A DNA stretch of 64,000 nt from Tropicibacter naphthalenivorans (lineage in GTDB: Bacteria; Pseudomonadota; Alphaproteobacteria; Rhodobacterales; Rhodobacteraceae), in the NCBI RefSeq assembly GCF_900176475.1, contig NZ_FWXX01000010.1, positions 1-64,000 on the forward strand, given 5' to 3'. How positions within the stretch are numbered: position 1 is the stretch's first letter; each line of letters begins with the position of its first letter. Shown here in pieces: positions 41,757 through 50,669 of the stretch. The notes under the pieces were generated by a model. The model was not told the origin of the DNA and made no database searches. It saw only the letters and a program-made list of their open reading frames with translations. The position numbers and the translations under genes are program-made.

Positions 41757-42246
41757 CGGCATAAATTGAAATTCCCTCTGGGCCAAAGGCGTAGGTCCTG
41801 AGCGTGCCTGACTTGACCGCAGCCATGCCCGGCGCGTTCGCGGGCATTCCCGGCAAGGTGATACCCGTTATCGCTGGACGGGTTTCCAGCAGCCGATCAA
41901 TGATGTCGACCGGGACGAGACCGCTGACATAGTAGCCGTCGATCTCGGCCAAGTGGCAGCCGATGCCCTGGGCGGGCACACCGACTTCGACCGAGCGTTT
42001 GTCGAAGTCGCGGTCATCCACACGCGTAACGGTAAAGCCGTGTTCTTCGAGGTAATCCCCATAGGCATCACAACAGCCGCAGCCCGGATCGCGCCAGATG
42101 GTGATCTGCCTTTCGCTGCCCGCCAGACCGGGCGCCACATCGCCTGTGGCTTGCGCCCAAGCCGATGTGGTCAGACCCACCATTCCGACAATGCCGCTGC
42201 CAATCAGACCAAGCGCGTTTCTTCTCTGCATCATTTTCTCCATCAT
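41749..42246 (-). CDS. DUF411 family periplasmic metal-binding protein (second copy)
   Basis: A 165-residue exported protein with a Tat-like N-terminus (MMQRRNALGLIGSGIVG) and the signature RDPGCGCCDAYGDYL, followed by GIGCHLAEIDGYYVSGLVP and ITLPGMPANAPGM. It is diverged from the copy at 29741. Its start overlaps the stop of the Asp-box gene by 4 bp. Confidence 0.9.
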   Translation of the reverse strand: MMEKMMQRRNALGLIGSGIVGMVGLTTSAWAQATGDVAPGLAGSERQITIWRDPGCGCCDAYGDYLEEHGFTVTRVDDRDFDKRSVEVGVPAQGIGCHLAEIDGYYVSGLVPVDIIDRLLETRPAITGITLPGMPANAPGMAAVKSGTLRTYAFGPEGISIYADE

Positions 42247-43193
42247 TGTTCTCCTGTTTCGATCCAGGTTGCGCCGCCGTCACGGCTGATTTTCAAGATG
42301 CCGCCCAACAGTGCAGCGATGTAGGTCTCGTCTCTGGGATGAACCGCAACGGCGGTCGCAGCTATGCTGGCCCGCTTTTGCCAGATGACTCCGCCGTCCT
42401 GCGATGCCCAGAGGCCCGAACGCAGCGCGGCATACATCACTTCCGGCGCCGAGGGGGAACTGGCCAGCGACAGGATCGGTTCACCGCCTGGCAATGGCGC
42501 TTCGGACGGTGGGGCTTCACCCGCAACCAATGCGTCCATCGCGTTGCCTGGCTGCACGTCCTGCCAGCGACAAAAGCAATCGGGCACCCGTGTTAGGCCA
42601 ACCTCGGTGCCCGCATAGATCCAAATGCCGCCCATGCCGGTCTCAAGCTCGATCGAAGCCAGAGCAAGAGGATCGCGCTCTGCGTCGTCGAGCCAGGGGC
42701 GGTCCATGGCGAGCGACCAGGTTGCACCGGCCGCTTCGCTCTTCCACAACCCGTCGCCGCGAAGCGAGGCATAGATCATGTCCGGGTTCCGCGAGGCGAT
42801 GGCAACGGCATTGATCTCTCCGTCAGGCAGCCCAGCTTCACTGACGCGCCACGAAGCGCCCCCGTCCTCGGAAATGCTGACACCGCCCTCGGCCAGCCCC
42901 GCAACCACAAGTCCGGGCCGGTCGCGATGGGTCGCCAGCGAGAGCACTTTTCCGGGTGTCTCTGCCGCGGTCCAAGTCCGGCCGCCATTATCACTGACGA
43001 ACAGCCCTCCTCTCGCCAGCAGGATGGTATCACCATCAAAGGCAAGTGCCGCTGGATCACCATCGCTCGCCGCGAGTGCGAACCTCGGCAACATCGAAGC
43101 GACGCCGATACTGAGTGCCGCGGTGAGTACCTTGCGCCGGTTTGGCCGAAATCCAATCTCAATCGACTTCAATCTGCATGCTCCTCTGCTCAT
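42243..43193 (-). CDS. Asp-box (BNR/sialidase-like) beta-propeller protein
   Basis: An exported protein of about 316 residues with a Tat-type RRKVLTAA signal. At least five Asp-box motifs are visible: SDNGGRTW, SEDGGASW, SEAAGATW, SQDGGVIW and SRDGGATW, so the fold is a propeller related to Ycf48/sialidase repeats. ATG 43193 overlaps the multicopper-oxidase stop (ATGA), while a TTG at 43172 sits 8 bp after GAGGAG; either may be used. A Cys pair in CFCRW could bind metal. Probably an assembly or accessory partner of the oxidase. Confidence 0.8.
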   Translation of the reverse strand: MSRGACRLKSIEIGFRPNRRKVLTAALSIGVASMLPRFALAASDGDPAALAFDGDTILLARGGLFVSDNGGRTWTAAETPGKVLSLATHRDRPGLVVAGLAEGGVSISEDGGASWRVSEAGLPDGEINAVAIASRNPDMIYASLRGDGLWKSEAAGATWSLAMDRPWLDDAERDPLALASIELETGMGGIWIYAGTEVGLTRVPDCFCRWQDVQPGNAMDALVAGEAPPSEAPLPGGEPILSLASSPSAPEVMYAALRSGLWASQDGGVIWQKRASIAATAVAVHPRDETYIAALLGGILKISRDGGATWIETGEQ

Positions 43194-43253
43194 GCGACGC
43201 GGATCACGCCCATCATCCCGGCCGCCTGGTGCTCGAGGATGTGGCAATGGAAC
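43190..43253 (-). pseudogene. C-terminal stub of a multicopper oxidase, cut by the transposon
   Basis: The 64 bp before the Asp-box gene encode FHCHILEHQAAGMMGVIRVA and a stop. HCHxxxH plus the downstream Met is the type 1/type 3 copper motif at the end of multicopper oxidases such as CueO and CopA. The frame ends exactly at the transposon boundary at 43254, so the rest of the gene was displaced or deleted. The operon once read oxidase, Asp-box protein, DUF411, cytochrome c. Confidence 0.85.
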
Positions 43254-43320
43254 TGTCGCGTTGCCCTTTAATCTGAGACGCGACGCGTTTGGCGACAATT
43301 TTTGCCCTTAATTGTGAGAT
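43254..43320. repeat. Left transposon end with two transposase-binding-type repeats
   Basis: After the TGTCGCG tip come TTGCCCTTTAATCTGAGACG (43261-43280) and TTTGCCCTTAATTGTGAGAT (43301-43320). Both match a consensus TTTGCCCTTAA-N3-TGAGAT also found four times at the other end. Such repeats bind TniA/TnsB-type transposases. Confidence 0.8.
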
Positions 43321-44159
43321 ACGGCTGTCATGGGGCCCCTGTTTCTCGCGCACCTTTGCGCGATGTGATCAACCGCGGCAAGCAATCGAGGCTCCTTCTC
43401 GAAGGCGCGCAAGAGAGCAACCCTTGCATAGTCGTCGATGCTTTTGCTGACGATGGCTGCCTTAGCCAAGGGATGAGATCGAGCGGCGGCGATTGCGGCG
43501 AGGCAGAACAGCCTAACTTCCGATCTGGGGTTCTGGACAGCGAACGACGGATCCCCGCGGAAGGTTTTGAGTGACATGGCAAAGGTGACTGCGCGCATTG
43601 CGCGCCGAAGTTGCTTGGGGCCGCGCGAGCGCGCGGCGCACTCAAGCATCTCTGCCCCGCGGCGTGCTCGGTATATCAGTTTTCCAGATATTTGTTCCTC
43701 ACGGAGTTTGCCAAGGGTCTGCACAAGTCTCGTCCCGCAAACTTGGCAGTCAAATGCCCAGGCCCGCCTCCAATGCCTGAGCAAAAGACCCTCTCTGGAG
43801 CATCGCAGGCAATGCTGGAATGGCATCTGAGCCGTCAGTGAGGCTTCTCGTGGCGTCATTGCCGGAAAGGTCAAAGATCGAACAACATCTGGGTTAACCC
43901 GTGCGGCGTTGGCAATCTTCGCCGCCGCAGCCGCGTCGACGTTGAAGTCCAAGGCGGTGCCATGCGCGGTATCGATTCTGAGATGAGCCAGTAGTTCCGC
44001 ATCATCACAGTAGTTGGCCGCCGCCAGCCGAGACAACCAACCTGACAACAACTCGTCTGGCAGCGGCGCGACAGTCTTGGGCAGCGGGTGCGGCTTCACA
44101 CCCGGGACTTCTGGAGCCGCCGATGGGGGTTCGCATGGCGCGACCAAACCGGCGTCCAT
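43308..44159 (-). CDS. tniQ: TniQ-family target-selection protein (short)
   Basis: A 283-residue protein with the TniQ N-terminal region (PLPDELLSGWLSRLAAANY) and a zinc-binding pattern HCLRCSREG...FDCQVCGTRL. TniQ guides the transposition complex to its target. It overlaps tniB by 64 bp at its start. Its stop lies inside the second left-end repeat, so the gene runs right into the transposon end. Confidence 0.85.
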   Translation of the reverse strand: MDAGLVAPCEPPSAAPEVPGVKPHPLPKTVAPLPDELLSGWLSRLAAANYCDDAELLAHLRIDTAHGTALDFNVDAAAAAKIANAARVNPDVVRSLTFPAMTPREASLTAQMPFQHCLRCSREGLLLRHWRRAWAFDCQVCGTRLVQTLGKLREEQISGKLIYRARRGAEMLECAARSRGPKQLRRAMRAVTFAMSLKTFRGDPSFAVQNPRSEVRLFCLAAIAAARSHPLAKAAIVSKSIDDYARVALLRAFEKEPRLLAAVDHIAQRCARNRGPMTAVSHN

Positions 44160-44977
44160 TTTGCGATTGCGTCATCGGTGATGCATTCCTCGCCTGTGAT
44201 AATGGCGTCGATGGAAAGATCCTTGACCAGAGCGAAGATGCGCGAGGTCACCCCACCGGTCAGTGCCAAGACCTGCTTGAGAGATTTGACCTTCAGGTTG
44301 GACTTCTTTTCCAGTGGCATGGCAGCAATAAGGGTCTGGATCATGTCCGAGAACTCGGCATCGTCGCGCCAGTTTGGCAGATGATGTTCGTCCAGCCGTC
44401 GGGCAAGCTGGATATCACCGCGAATAGCATCGACGGCCTCGCTGACCCCAAGGCAGACCAGTGACACCTCGAGTTCATTGCTGAGATACCGCAGGACATT
44501 GAGAAATCGGCGCTGTTCGCGGTGGGTCCCGGCCAAGAGATTGTGGACCTCGTCGATCATGATCATCCGCAGGCCAAGGTCGCGTAAGAGCGCGATGACA
44601 CGGACTTCGAGGGAAGCCACATTTTGAGCGCGGGCGCTAAGAGCCGTCGCCGGGGCGCCGACGGCGGCCAGGATGTGCAGGTAAAACCGCCGTTCATCAG
44701 GTGCGGGCGGCGCTTGCAACAGCAGAAGCGGTGTGCGGGTGATGCCCGACGCCGGATCGTATTCTGGTGCGTACTTGCGCGACAGGTTTCGGGCAATCAT
44801 CGTCTTTCCGATCCCGGAGGCGCCATGCACAAGAAGCCCAGGCATACGGGTTTGTCGTGGCGCTTCGATCATGCCCTGCAAACGGTCCAACACCTGTTCC
44901 GCCCGAGGAAAGCCGATCCAGATATCCGATTGAATGAGGGCGATCCGGCCGTCTTCTTCAGTTGTCCCTGCCCTCAA
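44096..44977 (-). CDS. tniB: TniB/TnsC-like AAA+ transposition regulator
   Basis: A 293-residue ATPase with Walker A GASGIGKTM and Walker B MIMIDEVHNLLAG, then ALTGGVTSRIFALVKDLS as in TniB. It would form the ATP-dependent bridge between target and TniA. The start is taken as TTG 44977, directly after the tniA stop and behind GGAGAGATGG; no ATG fits without deep overlap. Confidence 0.9.
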   Translation of the reverse strand: MRAGTTEEDGRIALIQSDIWIGFPRAEQVLDRLQGMIEAPRQTRMPGLLVHGASGIGKTMIARNLSRKYAPEYDPASGITRTPLLLLQAPPAPDERRFYLHILAAVGAPATALSARAQNVASLEVRVIALLRDLGLRMIMIDEVHNLLAGTHREQRRFLNVLRYLSNELEVSLVCLGVSEAVDAIRGDIQLARRLDEHHLPNWRDDAEFSDMIQTLIAAMPLEKKSNLKVKSLKQVLALTGGVTSRIFALVKDLSIDAIITGEECITDDAIAKWTPVWSRHANPHRRLQKSRV

Positions 44978-44978
44978 T

Positions 44979-46613
44979 TCACCATCTCTCCACCTTGAAC
45001 AATGGGCGCGATGTATCACCCGTATCGATCGGGCGCAGCCCTTCGGTTGTCGAGACGGCCGAGTTCGTGCCCTTCAATGTCCCTTTTCTTTCACGGGTTC
45101 TGCGTTCGGCCTTCGTCAGGCCCCGGCTTTCAGCTTCGATCTGGCGTTGCTGTCGGATCAGCTCAGCCAGCACCAGCTCATTAGACCCGGACTTGCCAAG
45201 GGCACGGGCCTTCCTCATCGCTTCGCGATATTCCCAGAGCGAGACGGGCGGAATTTCCAGGTTTCTGTACCGCGCCTCAACATACCGGCCATCGTCCAGT
45301 TCGACCCAGATCATTGAGATATCGCGAGGATCGTAGCGAACGACCACCTTTCCATCCCCGCGCCCAATGTGGCCTGCAAGGGCATCGGACCAGTACCTTA
45401 TCTGGAACAGATGGATGCCGTCACGCCTGATCTTGCGCAGTTCACTCGGCAGGAAGCTCACCTGAAAGGCTTCCATCTCGAAGGGGATGTCGCCTGTCAT
45501 TTGCTCTGAGAGCGCCTCCCATTTGGCAACGGGCGTGCAGCCAAGACTTGAATGAATGCTGTTGTTGTAACGGCAGATTTCCAGAGCAAACCAGCGATCG
45601 AATTCGCTCAACGTCATCGTGGCCTTGCTTTCGGCGTCATAGTCGCCCTTTGCCGCGATCGAGGATTGCGTTGTTCCCGGCAACAGGTGAACGGCCCCCA
45701 TCATGGTGCCGATCAACCGTTCGATGTGACCTCCGAAGTGAGGGCTTCCCGGTGGTCGATAGACCAGATCGATCCCCCATTCCGCGCATGCCGAACGAAA
45801 GGCCCGCGACCGGAAATCGCGGCCATTGTCAACATGGATGCTCTGCGGTTTGCCTTGTGCGGGCCAAGGAATATCGCACGCCAATTCCGTCAGAAGTTCC
45901 GCCTTGGGGGCCACCGCCTGTGTCAGGCAAAGCGCCACTGAAAGACGCGAAGGTGCCTCGAGAGAAGTGTAATATCCGGTTACCAACCGCGTTGCGATGT
46001 CGATCGCCAGCGTGACCCAAGGCCGCCCAATTGGTTGGCGCTCAAAACTGTCGACAAGAATGATGTCCGCGGGCGTATGGTCAATTTGCACGATCTCCAG
46101 AGGCTGACTGGCCTTGTTCTCACCTGTGACCGGCGCAAATTTCTGGCGGGCAGCCTTTGCCCCCTCTCGTGCCTTTGCAACTTCGCGGGCATCCATCGCA
46201 TCCAGACGACGCTGAACCGTCCGCCGTGTCGGCGCCTGCAAGCCCTGTTGCCAGCACGCACTGCGGATTTCTGTCACGACGCGCGACAGGCTCGTACGTT
46301 CCCGGCGCAAGAAATAACGGCGAAGATGTTCTTCGATCACCGCTTCGACCTTGCTTGATATCAAGGCCGTACCGACTGGACGGCCCCGTTTCCGCGGAGC
46401 CAGGGCACTGGTGCGTCCACCTCCTTCGACCAGCCGCTTTATCCAGCGCCAGACCGTCGCCCTGCTGACACCAAGCTCCCAAACGGCGTCATTGATGCCA
46501 CGTTCCAGGCTGCCAGTCCCATTGAGATATGCCTGAACAAGAGGGCGCAGCACCGCGGCCCTGCGCGCCTCTTCAGCACCAACGGCAACGGAGTCTTCGC
46601 CATCATCATTCAT
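44979..46613 (-). CDS. tniA: TniA DDE transposase
   Basis: A 544-residue transposase of the Mu/TnsB/TniA type. N-terminal helix-turn-helix units (LGVSRATVWRWIKRL) would bind the end repeats. An rve core has Asp in QIDHTPADIILVD, Asp in HVDNGRDF and Glu in HIERLIGTMMG, so the DDE triad is complete. A beta-barrel/C-terminal region follows with DPRDISMIWVELDDG. ATG 46613 chosen; a TTG at 46628 is possible and neither has a strong Shine-Dalgarno. Confidence 0.93.
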   Translation of the reverse strand: MNDDGEDSVAVGAEEARRAAVLRPLVQAYLNGTGSLERGINDAVWELGVSRATVWRWIKRLVEGGGRTSALAPRKRGRPVGTALISSKVEAVIEEHLRRYFLRRERTSLSRVVTEIRSACWQQGLQAPTRRTVQRRLDAMDAREVAKAREGAKAARQKFAPVTGENKASQPLEIVQIDHTPADIILVDSFERQPIGRPWVTLAIDIATRLVTGYYTSLEAPSRLSVALCLTQAVAPKAELLTELACDIPWPAQGKPQSIHVDNGRDFRSRAFRSACAEWGIDLVYRPPGSPHFGGHIERLIGTMMGAVHLLPGTTQSSIAAKGDYDAESKATMTLSEFDRWFALEICRYNNSIHSSLGCTPVAKWEALSEQMTGDIPFEMEAFQVSFLPSELRKIRRDGIHLFQIRYWSDALAGHIGRGDGKVVVRYDPRDISMIWVELDDGRYVEARYRNLEIPPVSLWEYREAMRKARALGKSGSNELVLAELIRQQRQIEAESRGLTKAERRTRERKGTLKGTNSAVSTTEGLRPIDTGDTSRPLFKVERW

Positions 46614-46642
46614 CGATATTTGCCGCAAATGTCTGTGAACCC

Positions 46643-46759
46643 TGTCTCAGGTTTAAGGGCAAAAATATCAGAATTAAAGGCAAAATCTCATATTTAAGGG
46701 CAAAACTCAGCCGTTGATTTCGTTGGATTTCCCATCTCACAATTAAGGGCTACGCGACA
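46643..46759. repeat. Right transposon end with four transposase-binding-type repeats
   Basis: Reading inward from 46759, matches to TTTGCCCTTAA-N3-TGAGAT occur at 46750-46734, 46704-46685, 46684-46666 and 46664-46643. The last three are directly adjacent. Two repeats left against four right gives the transposon the asymmetric ends typical of Tn7-like and Tn5053-like elements. Confidence 0.8.
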
Positions 46760-47243
46760 GGTGCCGCAGAACCGTGTCATCGCTGACACCGACGCCTAAA
46801 CGGCGCAAGAGCCGCTCGGCAGGCCGTCCACCCGTGGCATGCCCCAGGTGACCGACAATGTCATCAGCACGCGAAGTTCGACGTGCAAATGGGCGCGCAA
46901 TTGACGAGGTGTAGTCTGAAAACGTCCGTCGCGGGCACGTGGAAGCGGGACATCGCCATCTGCAGACCCAGAGTGCGACTGTTACCTTGTCGCCATGTGC
47001 GGGTAAATCCTGCAGTCGCCTTTGCCGCCACCCGTGACGACGCCGAGAATGCAAACCACAATCTGGGCAGATGCCTCTCGGTGCCAAAACGCCCGATACA
47101 AGCCACTCGCCGGAATCACGCCGCTTAACGCCTTGAACCCAAACGTCGCTCCCGGGCGACCAGTGCTTTTTTGAAATCACGACTATCCCTCCTGAAAGCT
47201 CCAAGCTCAGGATAGTTGCACCACACAGATTGAGGCAGAACCC
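46760..47243 (-). mobile_element. ISL3-family fragment with truncated transposase
   Basis: The minus-strand frame from about 47204 encodes the N-terminal part of an ISL3-type transposase: a zinc-finger-like CPDCGLHSRRRHGW, then KVTVALWVCRWRCPASTCPRRTF and RRLGVGVSDDTVLRHL. It stops where the TniABQ transposon end begins at 46759. The catalytic domain is absent. Its other edge, around 47243, reads GGTTCTGCC and abuts a second copy of the transposon tip. Confidence 0.8.
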
Positions 47244-47262
47244 AATTAAGGGCTACGCGACA
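47243..47262 (-). repeat. Solo right tip of the TniABQ-type transposon
   Basis: The 20 bases TGTCGCGTAGCCCTTAATTG, read on the minus strand from 47262, are identical to the tip at 46759. Similarity ends there. An ISL3 element appears to have inserted 20 bp inside a transposon end, or two insertions of the transposon flank the ISL3 piece. Confidence 0.8.
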
Positions 47263-47614
47263 CCTGTTAAGGGGGCTCAGTCTACACACAAGCATTCAGC
47301 AGGGTTGCGAGCTAGCTGGGCGTGTCGTGCAGCAATCCGGTGCCTTAGTGCCTGTTGCTGAAACGATCGTTACCAATGCGTAGATCGCGTGACCTGCTAC
47401 CCTGAACTTCCCTCGTTTTGATGTAGAGGTCCGTATCTACGTGCGCTGCTCCCCAAGTTTGGACCTTCGGAAGCTGGATATTTCCAGCTCCGGCGCTGCG
47501 AGAACCGAAGTAATTACTATACAACATTGCCAATCTTCCGGACACGCCTCGCAACTCATCCAGCCTGTGTCCCTTTCTCGTGACACAGAGCCCAGACCGC
47601 TTGGTCAGCCTCGG
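47263..47614. other. Gene-free spacer downstream of the RND operon
   Basis: About 350 bp with no credible coding frame, terminator hairpin plus T tract, or RNA gene. Short frames on both strands have shadow-like composition. It separates the ISL3/transposon debris from the 3' end of the efflux permease gene. Confidence 0.4.
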
Positions 47615-50600
47615 TTATGCGGCGCTCATGACCGTAGTGGCCCGCTCGGCGCCGCACTTGAAAAAGACGTAGTACAGCACGGGTGCTGCGATCAGCGTAA
47701 GGATCGAGGCAAAGGCAAGCCCGCCCATGATCGTCGCCGCCATCGACTGAAAAAACGCATCCGACAACAGTGGCAACATCCCAAGAATTGTCGTCGCCGC
47801 GGCCAGAAACACCGGCCGCAGACGCGAGGTGGAGGCACTGACAATGGCCTCGTCCAGAGACAGAGCCGGATCGGCTGCTCGGATCAGATCGATCTCCTCA
47901 ACCAGCACGATGCCGTTCTTGATCAGCATCCCCGACAGCGACAATAGCCCCAGAAGCGCGGTAAATGTAAACGGCAAACCTGACGCCAGTAGAGCCAGGC
48001 TCACGCCGTTGACCGCCATTGGCACCAGAAGCCAGATGATGATTGGCTGGCGCAGCGCGTTGAACAAAAGCACCGAAATCAACACCATGATAATGACGCT
48101 GAATGGCAATTGCGCGCCAAGGGCGGCTTGGGCCTCGGACGCGCTTTCAAGCTCTCCGCCCCACTCCATGGTATAGCCCTCGGGGATGTCCATCTCTTCA
48201 ATGGTTTTTTGGACCTCGGCTTGCACCTCTGCCGCTGTCAGGCCGCGCGGAATATCAGCCCCGACGGTGATCACCTCTTCGCGATTTCGACGTTGTAGCA
48301 GCGTGTCTTGCGGCACGAAGCGGAAGCCTTCGATTACTTGTTCCATAGGCACCAGGGTGCCACCGCTCTCTGAATAAATCATGTGATCGGTCAGCGCGAT
48401 CGCCGCATCTTGCGGTGCCCGGATCACGATAGGGATTTGCCGATCTCCTTCGCGGAAGGTCCCGGCGCTATTTCCTTCGGTGGCGAATTGTAGCGTCTCT
48501 GTGATGTCAGTCCGGGACACGCCCGCGTTCTGTGCGCGCTCCGCAGCGTAAACAGGGCGCAGCACCAATTCACGTTCGCGCCAGTCCTGCCGCGGGCTGA
48601 TGATGTTGTCCGAAGCGGCCTGCATCCGGGCAATCGCCCGATCTGCCAAGGCGCGCAATACATCAGGGTCACGGCCAGAAAACCGCACCTCGATTGGCGC
48701 ACCTCCGCCGGGGCCAAAGGCCAACCGTTTTACCCGGAATTCACCCTGCGGAAGACTTGCATTTGCAAAGGCTTCCAACGCGTCCATCTCTTGCTCGATC
48801 ACTTCGAGCGAGTCCACGCGCACGATCAGGTGACCGTAGCTGGGGTTCGGATCCTCAGCCTGGTAGGTCAGCATGAACCGCGCCGCCCCTTGCCCGACAA
48901 AGGCTGTCACGGCAGAAACCGCGTCGCGGTCGCGCAACCAGTCTTCGAGAACCGCGAGATCATCAGAGGTCTGGTGGATTGATGCGCCCTGCGGCAGTTT
49001 GTAATGCACGAAATAGAGCGGCGTATTGCTGTCGGGAAAGAACTGCTGCTTGATTTGGCCGAACATCGCGTAACAAACAACGGTGCCGCCGATCAGCGCA
49101 AGAATGACCAGCCAACGCAGTTTCAAAGAGGCGCGCAGCACGGCGGCATAGCCCCGGAAGAGCGCGCCATCATACCCATCTGCCGTCCCTTCTTCGCCTT
49201 TCTTGAAAAAGTAATGCCCCAAAAGAGGGGTCGCGGTCAGGGCCAACACCCAGGACAACAGCAACGAAATCGCGATCACCGCAAAGAGCGAGAACAAGAA
49301 TTCCCCCGTGGCATCTGGAGACAGGCCAATTCCGGCAAAGGCCATGATGCCGATCACGGTCGCACCCAGCAGCGGGATTTGCGTCTTGCTTGCGGCCTCT
49401 GTGGCGGCGTCGCGCGAGGATTTGCCATGCCGCATTGAAATCTGCATGCCCTCCGCCACCACGATGGCGTTGTCGACGAGCATCCCCATTGCGATGATCA
49501 AAGCACCCAGCGAGATACGCTCCATCTCAATCGCACCAAGCGCCATGAAAAACAGCGTCCCCACCACGGTCAGCAGCAGCGTGGATCCCACAACGATGGC
49601 CGCGCGCCACCCCATGAAAACCGCCAGAACCGCGACCACAATACCAACCGACATGGCAAGGTTGACGAGAAAGGCGTTCGAGGCCTCTTCGACCACAACA
49701 TGTTGGCGATAGATCGACTGGATCGAGATGCCGAGCGGCAACTCCGCGCGCAACTTGTCCAGCTGGGCATCGACCCGCTTCCCGACTTCGACGATATTCT
49801 CTGTTGCAAGGCCCGCAACGCCAAGTGTGAAGGCCTCCTGCCCGTTATGACGGGTAATCAGACTGGGGTTGGCTTCGCGCCCACGAAAGATATCGGTAAA
49901 ATCAAAAAGGTTGAGGACCTGTCCACCCGCGCCGACAGAAAGGGCTGCGATTTCGGATACGCTATCGGATCCTTCGGGCCGTTGGAGCAGAGTTCGCCCA
50001 TCCGGTCCCCACAACATGCCACCGTCAACAATCTCGTTGGCGCTGTTCACGGCGCCGGCAACAGCGGCGGGCGGAATACCCAGCGTCGCAGTAAGCGCAA
50101 GGTGCGGCTCGATGTAGATCACTTCGTTAGGCACGCCTGAGAGCACAACATCTGACACGCCATCCACCAGCAGCAACTCCCGCCTGAGGAAGGAAGATAG
50201 ATCATTCACCTCTGCATCGGAGAAGCCCGGCGCTGTGACTGCATAGTAGAGCCCGTACACATCTCCAAAGCTATCGTTCACAAAGGGCGGCGTCGCCCCG
50301 CTGGGCAACGCCGCCTCGGCCACGCGATTGCGCAGCTTGGTCCAGATTTCGGGTAACTCGGAGCCGTCATAGGTATCCTGCATGTTCACAGTGATCCAAG
50401 ACAGGCCAGGCTGGTTCATGGACTCAATGTCCTTGACCTCGCCCATCTTCTGAATCGCGGATTCCAGCGGTTCAGTTACCTCACGCGACACTTCTTCGGC
50501 AGAAGCGCCGGGATACTGGGTGACAACCACAGCGGTCTTGATAGTAAAGGCAGGGTCTTCCAGTCGGCCGAGGTTCGCAAAGCCCCAGATACCACCCAGC

Positions 50601-50665
50601 AGGCAGATCAACATGATGATCCAAGTGTAGATCGGGCGGTCGATGGATCCGCGCGCAACATCCAT
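47615..50665 (-). CDS. RND-family efflux permease
   Basis: A 1016-residue inner-membrane proton antiporter with twelve helices in two repeats and two large periplasmic loops. Visible family landmarks include YPGASAEEVSREVTEPLESAI, the helix-4 region SLGALIIAMGMLVDNAIVVAEG and FTALLGLLSLSGMLIKNGIVLVEEID. The length and sequence fit the HAE/AcrB-like group rather than heavy-metal CzcA. The ATG at 50665 lies 5 bp after the adaptor gene stop. Confidence 0.93.
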   Translation of the reverse strand: MDVARGSIDRPIYTWIIMLICLLGGIWGFANLGRLEDPAFTIKTAVVVTQYPGASAEEVSREVTEPLESAIQKMGEVKDIESMNQPGLSWITVNMQDTYDGSELPEIWTKLRNRVAEAALPSGATPPFVNDSFGDVYGLYYAVTAPGFSDAEVNDLSSFLRRELLLVDGVSDVVLSGVPNEVIYIEPHLALTATLGIPPAAVAGAVNSANEIVDGGMLWGPDGRTLLQRPEGSDSVSEIAALSVGAGGQVLNLFDFTDIFRGREANPSLITRHNGQEAFTLGVAGLATENIVEVGKRVDAQLDKLRAELPLGISIQSIYRQHVVVEEASNAFLVNLAMSVGIVVAVLAVFMGWRAAIVVGSTLLLTVVGTLFFMALGAIEMERISLGALIIAMGMLVDNAIVVAEGMQISMRHGKSSRDAATEAASKTQIPLLGATVIGIMAFAGIGLSPDATGEFLFSLFAVIAISLLLSWVLALTATPLLGHYFFKKGEEGTADGYDGALFRGYAAVLRASLKLRWLVILALIGGTVVCYAMFGQIKQQFFPDSNTPLYFVHYKLPQGASIHQTSDDLAVLEDWLRDRDAVSAVTAFVGQGAARFMLTYQAEDPNPSYGHLIVRVDSLEVIEQEMDALEAFANASLPQGEFRVKRLAFGPGGGAPIEVRFSGRDPDVLRALADRAIARMQAASDNIISPRQDWRERELVLRPVYAAERAQNAGVSRTDITETLQFATEGNSAGTFREGDRQIPIVIRAPQDAAIALTDHMIYSESGGTLVPMEQVIEGFRFVPQDTLLQRRNREEVITVGADIPRGLTAAEVQAEVQKTIEEMDIPEGYTMEWGGELESASEAQAALGAQLPFSVIIMVLISVLLFNALRQPIIIWLLVPMAVNGVSLALLASGLPFTFTALLGLLSLSGMLIKNGIVLVEEIDLIRAADPALSLDEAIVSASTSRLRPVFLAAATTILGMLPLLSDAFFQSMAATIMGGLAFASILTLIAAPVLYYVFFKCGAERATTVMSAA

Positions 50666-50669
50666 GGTG

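Larger units (their letters stand above)
43254..46759 (-). mobile_element. TniA/TniB/TniQ transposon
   Basis: About 3.5 kb bounded by inverted ends TGTCGCGTTGCCCTTTAATC (from 43254 inward) and TGTCGCGTAGCCCTTAATTG (from 46759 inward). The contents are tniA, tniB and tniQ in one minus-strand run with no passenger or resolvase gene. The flanking five bases do not match (GGAAC and GGTGC), so either this is not a simple single insertion or one side was later rearranged. Confidence 0.85.
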
